Below are positions 11,561 through 23,929 of a stretch of DNA of 64,000 bases, piece by piece. The stretch's first letter is position 1. The number at the start of each line of letters is the position of its first letter. The stretch is from Pyrrhosoma nymphula (taxonomy: Eukaryota; Arthropoda; Insecta; Odonata; Coenagrionidae), in contig OY754329.1 in the NCBI GenBank assembly GCA_963573305.1, forward strand, positions 80,376,576-80,440,575. Direction: 5' to 3'. The notes under the pieces were generated by a model that did not search any database, was not told the origin of the DNA, and was given only the letters and a program-made list of their open reading frames with translations. Made by a program: the position numbers and the translations under genes.

Positions 11561-12105
11561 TAATCGTGGTTCATTGAGTGCATATTTAAATAATTTTTCA
11601 AGTACGTCGAAAATATATTAGGACCACATTTAATTTAAGTACATCTGTGTAAGTAATAGAACTCACCAAATATGCAGTCATCGAAATAATACAAAATTTA
11701 TATTTAATACTTAGGACTTCATTAAAACGTGTTATGACTTCGAAAAACGAAGAATGTCGTGGTTGCAACATGTTCTATGAAATAGGTGTGTCATATAGAC
11801 TTATTTCGTATAAGACATTGACACTATGTTATTCTATGATTGTAAGTTAGAATTATTGTTGCCGATATAACAACGAATTAGATTTTGACATCAAACAATT
11901 GTAACACTTCAAATATGTGTTATAAACTTGTGCTTTTATTCTTGGCAACAATGCGTCAGCGTATTCTCGGCAGCATCGCAAGGAAAATAACAAAAAAGCA
12001 ACGTAAATCGGAGTATTTCTCATCGAACGTGGTTTTTGCATCGGATTTCGGATTGTTAGGCCTGTGGTGGCTGTGAAATTGTTTTTGAATTTGAATTTCG
12101 CTAAT

Positions 12106-15100
12106 ATGCCTTCGCCTGTGAGGAGTAAATGTGGGAGATTTATTTCGCGGAAGGAATCCCTGAAGCAGAAAAAGAAGTCAGCGGAGATGAGGAAAAATGT
12201 TGAGCGTCAGAGAGAAGATGGCAAAGGTGAAAAGAAAGGAGAGAGCCTTGACTTCCAGATGGATGGAAGAAGAGTGGTGGATTTTATGTTCTTGGCAGAG
12301 CAGATGTTTTGCCAGGGATGCGATTCACCACTTCATTTTACCCATTTTAAAAGTGAGAAAATAGTTGGTCTTTCGTCCACCTTTTTGCTGCAGTACAATA
12401 ATTGCCTCTTGTCCAAGGAGGTGTGTAGCAGTAGAAAAACTGAAGCTAACGGACACAAAGTTTTTGATGTAAACGCAAAGGTTACCGTTGGTGAGTATGA
12501 TGCAATTATTTGCCATATATATGATCAAAAAACTCGCTTCATCCATTATGGAAGCTCATCAGTAATACATGTGCAATTGGAGCAAGCGATTTATAATTGT
12601 TGTTTGTCTGTCATAGCACCCATAACTCCTTATCTCTTCGAGAAACGGCGAGTATATAAACATAAAAAGATTTGTGTGCGTATGGATTTATTTTTAGCGG
12701 TTCTGGATGCAGGCATAGGCGTTACAGAGGCAAACGCCTTCTTGAACTTTAACCAACACTTTTTTAAAAAGGCAAGAAAGAGTTGTTGGCCCAGTGCTGG
12801 AGCAGTTAGCAAGAGAAACGTGCATGGAAGGAATATCCTTGGAACATTCACTGACTAAAACACCACCAAAGTAAGTAAAAACTATCGTCCCATCCGTTTG
12901 AACACACTGCATTGATTGTAATACTGGCTCTACTTACTGGTACATTTTGGTTGATGCAAACAAACACATTATTCGTACATAGGTTAGTCTCTCAATAAAT
13001 TCAAACTATTACTGATATCTCTAGTGGAATTGTATGTTATACTCTATGCAAAGATTTCTCGTTTCACATGATTTGACATATCTGAAATATTACTTCTGAC
13101 AACATAATTGTTAAAAGACAGGATGTTGCTTTCGGATCTCCATTTCTGTGAAATCCCCCCCATCAACAGGAATCTTTTAAAAAGAGACTGAGGTCATACC
13201 TGATTGAAATAGGTTTTATAATTTGGAGAACTATCTTCACCCATTTTATATTACTTCTAATTATTATCATTGTACTTAGAGACATATTATTATACACATG
13301 TTTCATTTATGCATTCACTTAGTTTTCTCTCTTCTGTGTGTAGCACAGTTTAAGTACATTAGTATGTCAAAACATTGATCAAATAAGCTAATAAAGGTAT
13401 TATTATTATTGCAGTGAATGTACCACTCCCCAAAGCAGCACTGTAAAAATAGCTGCATCTTATGATATGGGCTGGCAGAAACGTGGCAATGGAAGGACTT
13501 ATGACAGCCTCACAGGTAATGGAAATCTTAAATTATGTTTTATATGTATTTTCATTTCTCTTTGTATTGTTATGAACACACTAATCACATTTCCTCTGTG
13601 CCATTGTGTAAAGTGATGCATGTATTATAGATATTTGTCACATGATTACTCTGCTTAAGATTACCATTTGGACAAAAATTTTGATTCAATTTTCATTCTT
13701 TGTTTAGGCCATGGTTCCATGATCGGCTACAAGTCAAAGAAAGTTTTGGCTTTTGGGACTAGGAGTAAAACCTGCAGGAAGTGCAAAGCAGGCCACACAA
13801 AAGAAGACCACGACTGCAGGGCAAATTTTGAAGGCAGCGCAAAGGCGATTGAGGCTGATTTAGCAGTTGCATTGGTAAATAATTCTCCATTACTTAAAAA
13901 TGCAAACACTGAAGTTTCAACTCTGATAGGTGATTAAGATAGTTCAACCATTGCAGCTATCAGAAAGGCTTCGAACTTCTCAATTGTGAAATAGTCTGAT
14001 ATAAATCATATCAAGAAAGGGCTTAGCACAATGCTTTACCAATGTGCAAAATGTCACAAGGTTTTGACTACTCCAGTTATACGGTACTTAGTAAAATGTT
14101 TTAGTTATGCCCTGGCTCAAAATAAGAATGATGCTGTGGGGTTGAAAACAGCAATTGTAAACGTTATCGATCATGCTTTTGGGTCACACGAAAACTGCAG
14201 TACATGGTGTGGTTATCATGTCAATCCAATTACTTACTTACATAGAGGCCTTCCAAATGGGAAGCCATTACAAGGAGATGGTTTAAAAGAGCGTCTTCGA
14301 GGCATTTTAGATAAATATACCTGTTTCAGAAAAAATTGCTCCCTGTGCCTCGAGTCAACAGAATGAGAATTTTAATATGATTGTGAGTAGTAAAGCCCCA
14401 AAATGAAAACATTATGGGGGATCTGAGTCAAATGACTTCCGAGTGGCTGCTGCTGTTAGTCAAAAGAACATAGGATGTAGGTATGTTGCTGAACTGAATG
14501 AAAAATTAGGTTTATCTCCAGGGAGAAACACCTAAATGTTCAGAAAGAAGTTTGATATGGAAAGGATGAAATGCATAATTAGAAGGGCAACGTTGCATTT
14601 TAAGAGGAGGTTGATTCTGAGGCAACAGAGAAATGTGACTAGGAAAACGAAGGAGGCTAAAGAAGGGCTGATGTATGGGAAGAACATTTCACTTGCTGAA
14701 ATTGAAACCCCAAGTGATAATACTGGTCTCATCGTTGATTTTGTAATCCCTGACAATGTGGAATTGGTTTATGTTGACCTTGAGATTAGTGGGTTTGGTC
14801 ATTCCGCAGAGATTGTCCAAATTGCAGCAAGAAACAGTACCGTCAATTGTTATTTTTATATTTGCCCAAAGCGACATTTTTCCCCTCAGGCTTCGTTAAT
14901 AACAGGCTTGGAAGTGGTGAATGGTTCTCTTTTCCACAGAGGCACTCAGGTTACTACAACGTCTCTAAACCATTCATTAAGGAGTCTTATAGCTTTCCTT
15001 AGAGAAGTCAAGAAACCTATTTTTTCTCATAGTTCATAATATTACAAAATTTGATGCTCCTTATTTGATCCGTGATATAAGAACAAATGATCTACTTAAC

Positions 15101-15608
15101 GAGTTCCAACTTGTAGTTCATGGCTTTGTTGACAGTCTCCCTCTGATAAAGAAGTGTCTCCCAGATCAGAGATCATACAAATTAACAGAGTTGGCCAAAG
15201 ATCTTGTTGAGGAAAACATATTGAGTCAAGCTCATGATGCATCAATAGATAACCTTATTCTTTCCCTGGTGATTGAAAAGTTATCTATACCAAGACAGTC
15301 TATCATGGAAGCAGCAGTGTCCATGGAGGAACTAATATGGAGGGAGTTTCAGAGGAATGAAAAGGCAAAGAATATTGTCAGCCATATCAGGCAATGTCCT
15401 ATCAGTTGGCATGACTGGTAGATTAGCAGCCAGTGGATATAACCTAGACAGCCTGGTACAGATCTTGAGGGAGAAAGGGGAAGAAGGCATTATATCATCC
15501 TTATCTGAGGAAGTATTAGGCAAGCCCAAGGTAACAAAAAATAAAAAAACTTTTGGCAAAACTGATAACCTACCTGAAAAGTGTAGATCCAAAATGATTT
15601 GTATATAG
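12106..15608 (+). pseudogene. Mutator-like transposase fused to a DEDDh 3'-5' exonuclease
   Basis: Starts MPSPVRSKCGRFIS with a Lys/Arg-rich coil, then GRRVVDF and a Cys pair (CQGC), and the Mutator-like domain with FDVNAKVTVG. After a frame change (about 12776), an exon ends at AAA/GTAAGT near 12870. Exon 13417-13515 holds ASYDMGWQKRG. An exon from about 13709 holds GHGSMIGYKSKKVL, C-x2-C, EGSAKAIEAD and IGD-stop-DSS. Next come a Cys/His region (14030-14365), HYGGSES and LNEKLGLSPG. From 14758 there is a DEDDh exonuclease: VYVDLEISGFGHSAEIVQIA (DxE), then after a frame change at a T run (about 15020) HNITKFDAPYL (D), and AHDASID (H and D of Exo III) near 15232. A C-terminal GKPKVTKNKK block ends near 15608. 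All five exonuclease catalytic positions are kept although the frame is broken by stops and shifts. Confidence 0.75.
13150..13412 (+). mobile_element. LINE 3' end inserted in the Mutator-like intron
   Basis: Encodes a short SFKKRLRSYLIE segment, the end of many LINE reverse-transcriptase ORFs, followed by a non-coding tail. The tail ends in AATAAAGG and an (ATT)n tract right before the AG of the next exon (13416). It is a 5'-truncated LINE copy lying inside the intron between about 12871 and 13416. The clade is not resolved. Confidence 0.45.
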
Positions 15609-15660
15609 ATTGCTATGTAAAAAGTATGGTAGGTTACTGATTTGGTCGCGGTAAGATATA

Positions 15661-15790
15661 CCAAGTAGCAGAAAATGTTGCATGGATATCCAAAAAAGGT
15701 TAAAAATATCCAAATGTCGTTGCATACAACCTTTTACATTCCATGGATATTTTATGGATATTCAGCAGTAATATCCATACAAGGATGTCC
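15661..15790. repeat. Left terminal and subterminal repeats of CACTA-like copy 2
   Basis: Several GGATAT/ATATCC motifs in both orientations follow the left inverted terminus, for example ATGGATATCC, CCATGGATATTTTATGGATA and AATATCCATAC. They mirror those at 18628-18825. Confidence 0.75.
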
Positions 15791-16192
15791 ATGTAATATT
15801 CATATAACATTTCCGCCGAATTTTTTATTTTCGCCGAATGGCAATTCTGGCGCCAACTAGTGGCACTCTCGAAACGGAAGTGGGAGCGTGGGAGACGCAA
15901 GTGACGGCGTGGTCGCGTGGTGTTAGTTAACATTTGAGTATCTTGTGGTTGAGAGCGTTGAGAGCTGTGTCAGTATTGTTCTTAAAGGTATCGAGTGGAA
16001 TCCGCGAATTCATATTTTAGAAGAGAATTTGGAATTTGCGAAGCATCAAGCGGTGCAACCAAAAACCGGCATTTCACTCACGGTAAGTGCATTATTTCAT
16101 AATAACATGTTTTTGTGGCGTGCCATGAATACTGAATGCTTCGCACTGTTTTCTTCTTACAGTCTTGCGGTTTACGCTAGCATTCACCTGAA

Positions 16193-18120
16193 ATGGCGCC
16201 GAAAAGAAAATCATTTAATCTTTTGGGTAGGCGTGCACAGAATAAATTGATTAAAAGTGAATTACAAATGTTAATGCAAATGTTAAACAAGGCTAAGATT
16301 GTGCATAAAGAATTTCAGGAGTGCCAAGAGAATGATTCCATTGACTCAAAAACTCGTGGTTTAGGAGTAACAAATGAGGTTGTGACCGAATTTCCTGGCG
16401 TATCAATAAATGATTCTAATAATTTAATGTCTTCGTGCAGCACTCTGCTCCCCGATTTCGTGTGGATAGGCGATGACGATGCTGGAGACGTTGATACATC
16501 CAGCGTTAGTGATGAAGATGAGGGTTCTTTTTTTGAAGAGAGTGTCGGGATTGATGTGTCAGAAGTAAAACGGGCTATCAGCGGTTGGGCGATAAAACAT
16601 AATATAACCCATATTGCTCTGAATGAGCTCTTATTCGAGCTAAGAAAAGTTACAAGTTTGTCTTCTCTGCCATTAGATGCTAGAACGCTCCTTAAAACTG
16701 GCGTGTCAGCAAAATTAAGATCGGTTGCCCCAGGCTATTACTTCCATTTTGGGTTGAAAAAAGGCATAATGAACGCTGTTAAATGTTTAGAGGTTAATCC
16801 CGTAGAAATCAAACTCTTAATTGGAATCGATGGTTTTCCAGTAGCAAAAAGCTCCAAGAGTCAGTTTTGGCCAATTTTAGCCCATTTCCTACTGAGAATT
16901 CCCGTGTATTTCCAGTTGGTATATACCATGGTTATGAAAAACCCGGAAATGCAAATGATTTCCTCAGAGATTTTGTTGATGAAGCAATTGATCTACTGGA
17001 AACTGGTTTGACACTGGCAGATTGCAGCATCATGCCTGTTGAACTGCTAGGGATATGTTGTGATGCACCAGCTAAATCCTTTGTTTTATGCGTAAAGAGA
17101 CACACAAGATACTCTTCTGGTACTCGCTGCACAATAGAAGGGAAGTTCCTGAACAACCGTGTTTGTTTTCCAGGCAAGAGTGGAGTCAAAAGAACTCATG
17201 CCAATTTCATCGGGCAGGTTGATGAAGATTATCACAGAGGAGTGTCAATTCTGACGGAAATTCCTAATTTAGATCTAGTTAATTCATTTTCATTGGATTA
17301 TATGCATCTTATTTGCTTGGGAGTGATGCACAAATTGATAAATATTTGGCTGAGTGGTAGAATACCCAGAAGATTTCCCTCAAGGCAGAATCAAAAACTT
17401 TCAGAAAATTTGCTGTTATTACGTTCTTGCATTCCTTTTGAATTTGCACGTCGACCCCGGGGAATAGATGAAGTTTCCAGATGCAAAGCCACCGAATTCC
17501 GTCAGTTCCTTTTCTACACCGGACCATTGGTCTTGTCCAAAAGTGGTATCGACGGCGATATTTTGTTAAATTTCATGTCACTCCATACAGCAATGCGTAT
17601 TTTGTTAAGACAAACAGTCAGTGCCATCCCGTGTGATGTATGCTCAAAGTTTTTTAGTGCATTTCCATTCATCCTTTGGAATAATTTATGGAGAAGATTT
17701 TATTTCCCACAATGTGCATAATGTCCTGCACTTAGCTGATGATTTTAACAGATTTGGAGCATTGGATTCCTGTAGTGCTTTCAGATTTGAGAACCACATG
17801 CAAAAACTGAAACGACTTATGAGATCTCATAATAAACCACTTGAGCAAGTGATCAGAAGGTATAGTGAACTGACTAATAATGAAATAAAGAAGGTGGGAA
17901 ATTAAATCACAACTTTCCATGTTACTCGAGAGTGCATAATGAAGGACCCCTGATATCGAATTGCTGCGTAACAAAGCAATATAGGGGAAGTGTCATTCCA
18001 AGATTTCAGGCTGTCAACTTCAAAGCCAAACAATGTCTGTGGGCTACGCCACGCTAAATTTCGTTCTGGAGGAAATGAGAAATCATTGACCAGAGATGTA
18101 CCTGAAAATAATGCTGATGT
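16193..18120 (+). pseudogene. CACTA-like (Tnp2/DUF4218-type) transposase, copy 2
   Basis: ATG at 16193 follows an acceptor-like TTCTTACAG at about 16160 and a 5' exon with donor near 16081. Blocks: basic N-terminus MAPKRKSFNLLGRRAQNKL; coil; acidic stretch; YYFHFGLKKGIM; IGIDGFPVAKSSKSQFWPIL; after a frame change at about 16885, VGIYHGYEKPGNANDFL; CDAPAKSF; SFSLDYMHLICLGVMHKL; IPFEFARRPRG; KATEFRQFLFYTGPLVLSK. After a second frame change near 17650: SHNVHNVLHLADDFNRFGAL and FRFENHMQKLKRLMRSHNKP, then a degraded HNEGPLI tail. It is clearly homologous to the copy at 3371-5451 but not a recent duplicate. AATAAA lies near 18179. At least two frameshifts make it inactive, though it is better preserved than copy 1. 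Confidence 0.8.
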
Positions 18121-18627
18121 GTGATTTGAATTTTTTTACAAACCTAAAATTTTGTGTGAATAGTTACTTTTATTATTCAATAAAGCCTGTGAAAACTTAG
18201 TCTAACATGTACTCCTTCTGATCCCGATTCCAAATATGTGAAAGAGGGAATTTCTTTGTCATAAATGTGGACAAGGGAAAAACTTAGGGAACAGCATTCA
18301 AAACAGAATCATTTTTGTAAGCTCTTAGTAGAGAATCTGACTCTCATTCTTTCCAGCCAGTAATATTGAATTCGTTTAATGTAAGAAATTGTGTGCTGAT
18401 GAGAAGCTTGACTTTAAAATGTTAGGAGCTTGAAGTTGGGTTTAAAATGTTCTGCCTCTGAAGTATTTTAGCAGATCAAATGTCACTTCGGATAGCTTTT
18501 GATTTTTAATTGAGATGATAAGATTCTGTTTCTGGCAATATTTGTTGGTACAATAGGGGATGATACAGTGTAAGAAAATTTGAATTTCAATAGAATAAAC
18601 AATTGGGAGGGGTGGTTTTTGGTGCTC

Positions 18628-18839
18628 CATGGATATTGTATAGATATCCACGCAACTGTGCGATAATGTTGTATGGATGTTAGCTCTGGATATTCATTGG
18701 ATATCTCGAAGTGGGAACTTTGGATATTTTATGGATATCCATAAAAGGTTATACGGATATGCTGCATATCTTATGGATATTAAGGAAGTTATTTTGTAAC
18801 ATTCTATGGATATTTTATGGACATTATCTGCTGCTTGGG
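18628..18839. repeat. Right terminal and subterminal repeats of CACTA-like copy 2
   Basis: About ten GGATAT/ATATCC motifs in both orientations end in an inverted terminus complementary to that at 15661 (TTATCTGCTGCTTGGG). TA follows immediately. Confidence 0.75.
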
Positions 18840-19019
18840 TACTTACACTGACCATCGTTCCAACAGGGAAGTGCTTTGAACCCAAAAATGCTATCGAAAT
18901 TGAAGCATATTTGCGTAATGAAATCGTAAAATAGTCATTGTAAAGAGCATAAATAAGTCACTTTATTCTTAGAATGCCATTTATGAACATTAAGCCATCA
19001 CATTTCATTTTTCATATCA

Positions 19020-19418
19020 AAGTGTATTTAAATATTTTGTTCATTGTATTTGGTAACTGTAAATGTATGGTAACTGGCCTTCATTTAAGTATCATTGTAG
19101 GTAAACAAAAATAATTCAGTAATAAACCTTTAAAACCTTCACAGTCATGGCAGGACATAAAGTCATCCACCAAAGGGAAAATTGGGGAATTGAACTCTGA
19201 GATGCAGAAAACTGGAGGAGGACCACCCATACAGGAGGAGATGACGGATTTTCAAGCGAGTGTTTAAAGTCATAGGAGTAAATGCTGCGATAGGTCACTC
19301 TCAAACTCGCGAGTCGTCTGTAAACCAACAGCTTGAGGTAATGTTGTAGGAATATGGTCATATCAAGTCATACAAAACATCACTGTATTCGTGCTCGGAA
19401 TTTGGTTCTCTTGGAGTT
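19020..19418. repeat. Segment B, first copy (duplicated Harbinger piece)
   Basis: About 399 bp are nearly identical to 26228-26626; only scattered substitutions are visible. It contains the Myb-like exon described separately. The copy is cut off at AGTT (19415-19418), beyond which unrelated sequence begins, whereas the second copy runs on into segment A. Confidence 0.9.
19145..19255 (+). pseudogene. Harbinger Myb/SANT-like exon, copy with mutated donor
   Basis: A 111-bp exon bounded by TTCACAG encodes SWQDIKSSTKGKIGELNSEM then QKTGGGPP. This is the second half of a zeste/Myb-SANT-like DNA-binding domain typical of PIF/Harbinger accessory proteins (W..IK...K.K......RKTGGGP). The reading frame is open, but the donor is CAA/GCGAGTG instead of CAA/GTGAGTG as in the twin at 26353-26463, and no following exon lies nearby. 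Confidence 0.7.
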
Positions 19419-19800
19419 TGATGTGCGCCTACTACCATGGCCAAAGCCCGCTCCGCAGAGCGAGGCGAAGATTTAAATCTCCCGGTGACGGAGGAGCTCC
19501 CCCTCCCCCACGCGCCCAGCACTCGCACCAGGCCAAGGAATCAGTAATGGCGGGACGGGGTAGGCTATTTCAAATCGGAAGAGGTTCGCTGGTCCGGTTT
19601 CAAGAGGCGTATGGGGTCAAGGCGGATGGACACGTAGTACTCATATTTGGATGGTAGGTGTCGACACTGACGCCGGAGGGGAGGATCAAAGGCGCATGAG
19701 GGGAGGTATCAGTCCCATCGACTTCGCCGAAGACACATGTTGTCACATGTTCTGGTTTTCTGCACACGTTTTTGCCTGCAGCGAGATTTTTCTTGGAAAA

Positions 19801-22800
19801 ATGCCGAAGACATCATGTGTAGTGGCCGGCTGCAGCAGCCGAAAAGTGGACGGCATGCATAAGTTTCCAATGACGGTGGAAAGGTAAGTAAAAATTGAAA
19901 AAATCTTATTATTTATTATAGTGAAAATGGTAGTGATGCAAATATCGGCGAAGATGGTTTGTATTACCGCAGATCTGGTAATGTCACTGTTATTTAATTT
20001 TATTTCCCCTAATAATGAATGATGGCGTCATGACATGTTCCACAAGCGCTAACTGCTTTCTTATCATCGAACCCAAGAAATGTGTTTGAGTGTATTGTTT
20101 TTAGATGGACGATTCGGATTCCTGCTATGTATAGTGAAGGGAAAATCTTGATTGAAAGGGTACTTTCAGGTATCCCTTCTGGGGTTCATTGTGCTGGTAA
20201 TTTGAAGTCTAGGTCAGAAAGTTTTTTGACTAGTTATTCATAGTGCTAGGATGGTATCGTTATTATATCACAATGCTTTCAAATGTCATTGCTAATACTT
20301 TTTCCGAGGTGTTATAAAATCATTTTGACAATATAAAACATCACTAACTTCATGATGGTGAGGAAGCACTGAATTTGTTCTTGATTTTCTGGTTTCCTTG
20401 CCATAATTGAATACACTTAGAACTGCCCATTTTATGCTGGTTTAACCATTCATATGCTCAATCAGTTGCAGGTCTGATATTTTTAGTCATTGAAAATTCT
20501 CTATTTTCAAGGCAAAGGATTTTTCATTACTAATTTTCACAATGTGTACTCAATAATTTACTCTCACTAAGTGAATGATAATAAATTTCCATTCTCTCAC
20601 TCTCAGTTGTAAATGCTATGAGCTTGTTTCAACTTTTCAGCTTTGAATGACTTTACTTCATTCAATGTCTTCATTAGCTGTTTCCCATATACGATTGTTA
20701 TTATTTTTACAGGGCGGAGATGTGGCGTAAGTTCTGCCAGAACCCAGCCCTGGCGAATATCCCCGCACATGGACTACATGCTCGAGTGCAGATGTGTAAG
20801 TTGCATTTCTGTACCACCCAGTTCTTTTTCCTCCCATCTTCCCTTGACCCTGTCAGTACTCCTGATGTTCCTGTCCCCCCAGTCAGTACTCCTCCCCATC
20901 ATATGACCCCTCCTCCTTTACCATGTTCTGTGGGTTCATCATCAACCAATTTGGTTTTTTCTACTCCCAGCACCTCAGCTCCCCATCGTTTATCTCTAAA
21001 TTTCACCCCTATTTCGAACTCTCCCATCACATCTAGGGAAGGGTGTTCTGTAATACTTCGAGATAGTTCACCTTCTTTAGAAATGATGGAAGATGAAGTG
21101 CCTACCCTTAATCATGATCCCACCGCTGCATTTGTCACTGAATCTTACCGTTCAGCAGATATTTCAAAGTCTGGTGAGATTCTTGCTACACCTTTGTCAT
21201 CTTCTGCTGCTCGGAAAGGTGGAAAGCGCTTCATTCTCTTCGACCTTGGCATGACGAGGGTCAATCAGTTGACTCCTCGCAAGAAAATCATGTACAAGAG
21301 GTTGGTGAATCAGCGCCGACAAATAAATCGGTGGAGAAAGCTTGTGACTAAAAAGTCCAATTTATCTGATTTTAACCCTGACAGCAGATTCATGAAGGCC
21401 ATCGAAAAAAATTTATCCCCCTCTGCTGTCACATTTTTAAGCACTCTTCTGAGGGAAGGGCAGAAAAAGCCAAAAGGTAGGAGGTGGACCCATGAACTAA
21501 AGGTAAAAGCCCTATCCATTTTTAAGAAGAGCCCTCGTGCCTATACTTTCCTTCGTACTTTCCTTCCAATTCCTTGCCGCAAAACCCTCACCAAGCTTCT
21601 TTCTTCTTTCCCATTCACCACGGGGATCAACCCTACCATTTTCAACCTCCTCACCACCTCTGCACAGAGAATGGAGGAAAGGGATAGGCACTGCTGCTTG
21701 CTGTTCGATGAGATGTCGCTCAAAAAGGAGCTGGTGTGGGACAGGGTGGATGACCATATTGCTGGATATGAGGACCACGGAAGTAGCAGACGGCGGGCAG
21801 TCATTGCCGAAAAGGCTTTGGTTTTTATGGTCCGTGGCCTCTGGTCCAAGTGGAAGTACCCTGTGGCATACTACTTCAGCAATGGGGCAGTTACTTCCAT
21901 TTCCCTACAAGGCCTGATACAGGAAGTCCTCCACCATCTTATGAGGACAGGGTTATAAATAGTAGCCACTGTCTGTGACATGGCTACAACAAATGTCAGG
22001 GCCCTTCAGCTCTTGGGAGCTTCATTTGATGAACCATCCTTTGAGTTCGAAGGGAAGACGGTGTTTACAATTTTTGACCCTCCATATCTTTTGAAGTGTG
22101 TTCGGAACTTGTTCTGGGCGCATGACTTCATGGTTCCTGTAACTGTAGGGGGCAATGTGGTCATGATGAGGGCATCTTGGAGCCATGTGCGAGCGGTGTA
22201 TGATGACGATGGCCACAATCCATGCGGACGGTAAGATGCTATTCAAAATGGAATTACTATTGTTTATCATTTCAATTGGGGCTGTTATGCTTGGTGTGAT
22301 TTCACATTAATTTCTTGTGATTTTCAGATTATTTAAGCTCACAGAAAGCCATCTGAACCCAGAGGGCTACTTGAAAATGAGGGTTTTCCTTGCGGCCCAA
22401 GTCTTTAGCCTCCATGCTAGCCGGGGAATCGGGGCTTTAGTTGGTAGAGGTAGGTTCATTCATCAGCTCTCATATAACATTGGATCAAGATTATATTCGC
22501 AATCTCATTTTGTTCCTTTATCTGCAGCTGTTCTACCAAGTGCGGCACTGGGGACAGCGGAGCTGCTACTCTTGATGAACAACCTCTTCGACTCCATGAA
22601 TGGAGATAAGGTGGGAGCGAAGAGGGTCGGGAGCAGTAGCATGTACCGGGTGCCCATGACATCTAGAAGCCACCATAAAGAAACGTTCCGGCTCATGGAG
22701 GAGAAGATAAGGGCTTTTAAAATGTTCAAGGGCCGCGGGCTTGCAGGAAACCACATCCCCCCCGAATGGCGGCCCAAGTATAAGGGGAAGAAAGTGCCTC

Positions 22801-23396
22801 CTCCTAATGAGGAGTTTTCAGGACCTCCCCCTTCTATAATGGGGTGGATAGCTACCCTTAGGGGTATGAGTATTTTATGGGAGCGGGTGGGAAGCAGGTA
22901 CGGCCATATGAACACTTGAAGTTTGAATCAGGATCCCATTGAAAACTTATTCAACCTTGTGAGACAAAATTGTGGGTGCAATCACACTCCGAATGCATCT
23001 CAATTTGTCTCAGCACTGAAGACTGCTGTCATCAATGGATTGGTTATCACAAATTCACGTGGTAACTGTGAAATTGAAGACTGCAGCTCTTTGAGTGGGT
23101 TGAATGAGCTTTTCAGTGGAGATAATGAGGATAGCTCTTCCCTATTGCATGAAGAATATGCTCTAGGATTGATGCCTGTGGCCAATAGCACATCACCTAA
23201 AATGGTGAAGTTGTCTGTAAAAGAAATGCAATCAGCTGCAGTCGTTGCACAACACGTGGCAAGGACAGTGCTGAAGGACAACACATGTAACTTGTGCTCT
23301 TCATGCCTTCTCACAGACAATCCAGATCCATGTAATCTCTTCTTGAGATGCAGAGGGGTGACCATGAACCTTCTCAGTGTCCCACTGAGGAGTTAG
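19801..23396 (+). pseudogene. P-element/THAP transposase, copy 2, near-complete with two nonsense codons
   Basis: Exon 1 (19801-19883) opens the THAP finger: MPKTSCVVAGCSSRKVDG. Intron 19884-20712. Exon 2 starts AEMWRKF and completes the C2CH finger at CKLHF; then a Pro/Ser-rich linker, a basic coil, and the catalytic RNase-H-like core: CLLFDEMSLKKEL (D), an in-frame TAA at 21956-21958, VATVCDMATTN (D) and IFDPPYLLKCVRNLF (D). Introns 22231-22327 and 22450-22527 follow. The latter is 78 bp, so the frame stays open even if it is retained. Exon 4 holds LPSAALGTAELLLLMNNLFD and a long basic segment, then an in-frame TGA at 22917-22919, then LNQDPIENLFNLVRQNCG, the hallmark C-terminal block. A Cys-rich end (CNLCSSC) precedes TAG at 23394. 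Only two nonsense codons separate it from an intact frame. Confidence 0.88.
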
Positions 23397-23929
23397 TGGC
23401 TGCCGTCGGGGAGGGGATTACATGGTTGCTGGAGGCATTGCCTATGAGAGGGCATGAAGAGAGACTCTCTCACATAATGGAAGAAAAGTTGTCCCATGAA
23501 GTCAACTTTTCTTTCATTTTGTGTGAGATTCATGGTATTCAGGCAAATATAGTGAAATGCATTGTTGTAATAGGTATAGAACAATATATTAGAAAAGTAA
23601 ATAGTGAAATATAGAATAGTTTGAGCAGTTATTTTATTTATTATTAAGGGTTTCATTGTGTTTTGAGTGCATTTCTGCATAATGTTCATAGGAAAGTATT
23701 TTGTGAGTTTCATATTAACATGTAGTGTTTCATAGGGTGACTTTTAGGTATACCATTAATTTTTGTTAAGGAAAATGTCATTAATGTCTAAACTTGATTA
23801 CATACTTGTAGAATTACTGTTTTATTAGATTCATAGTGTCTCTCTGGTAGTGTGTTTTTTTGCTATATTTTGTTTTTGCTAGGGGGAGGTCTTGAATTGA
23901 TTAGGGATTTTTTGTTTTAATGTTTTAAC

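Larger units (their letters stand above)
15661..18839 (+). mobile_element. CACTA-like element, copy 2, with terminal inverted repeats
   Basis: The left end reads CCAAGTAGCAGAAAATGT from 15661. The reverse complement of the right end (18839 backward) reads CCCAAGCAGCAGATAATGT. Both are flanked by TA (15659-15660 and 18840-18841), a possible 2-bp target duplication. Both ends hold clustered TGGATAT/ATATCC subterminal motifs (15681-15790 and 18628-18825), the arrangement expected for transposase binding in CACTA-type elements. Element length is 3179 bp. It sits about 50 bp after the end of the Mutator-like gene. It contains one transposase gene and no DUF4806 partner. Confidence 0.75.
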
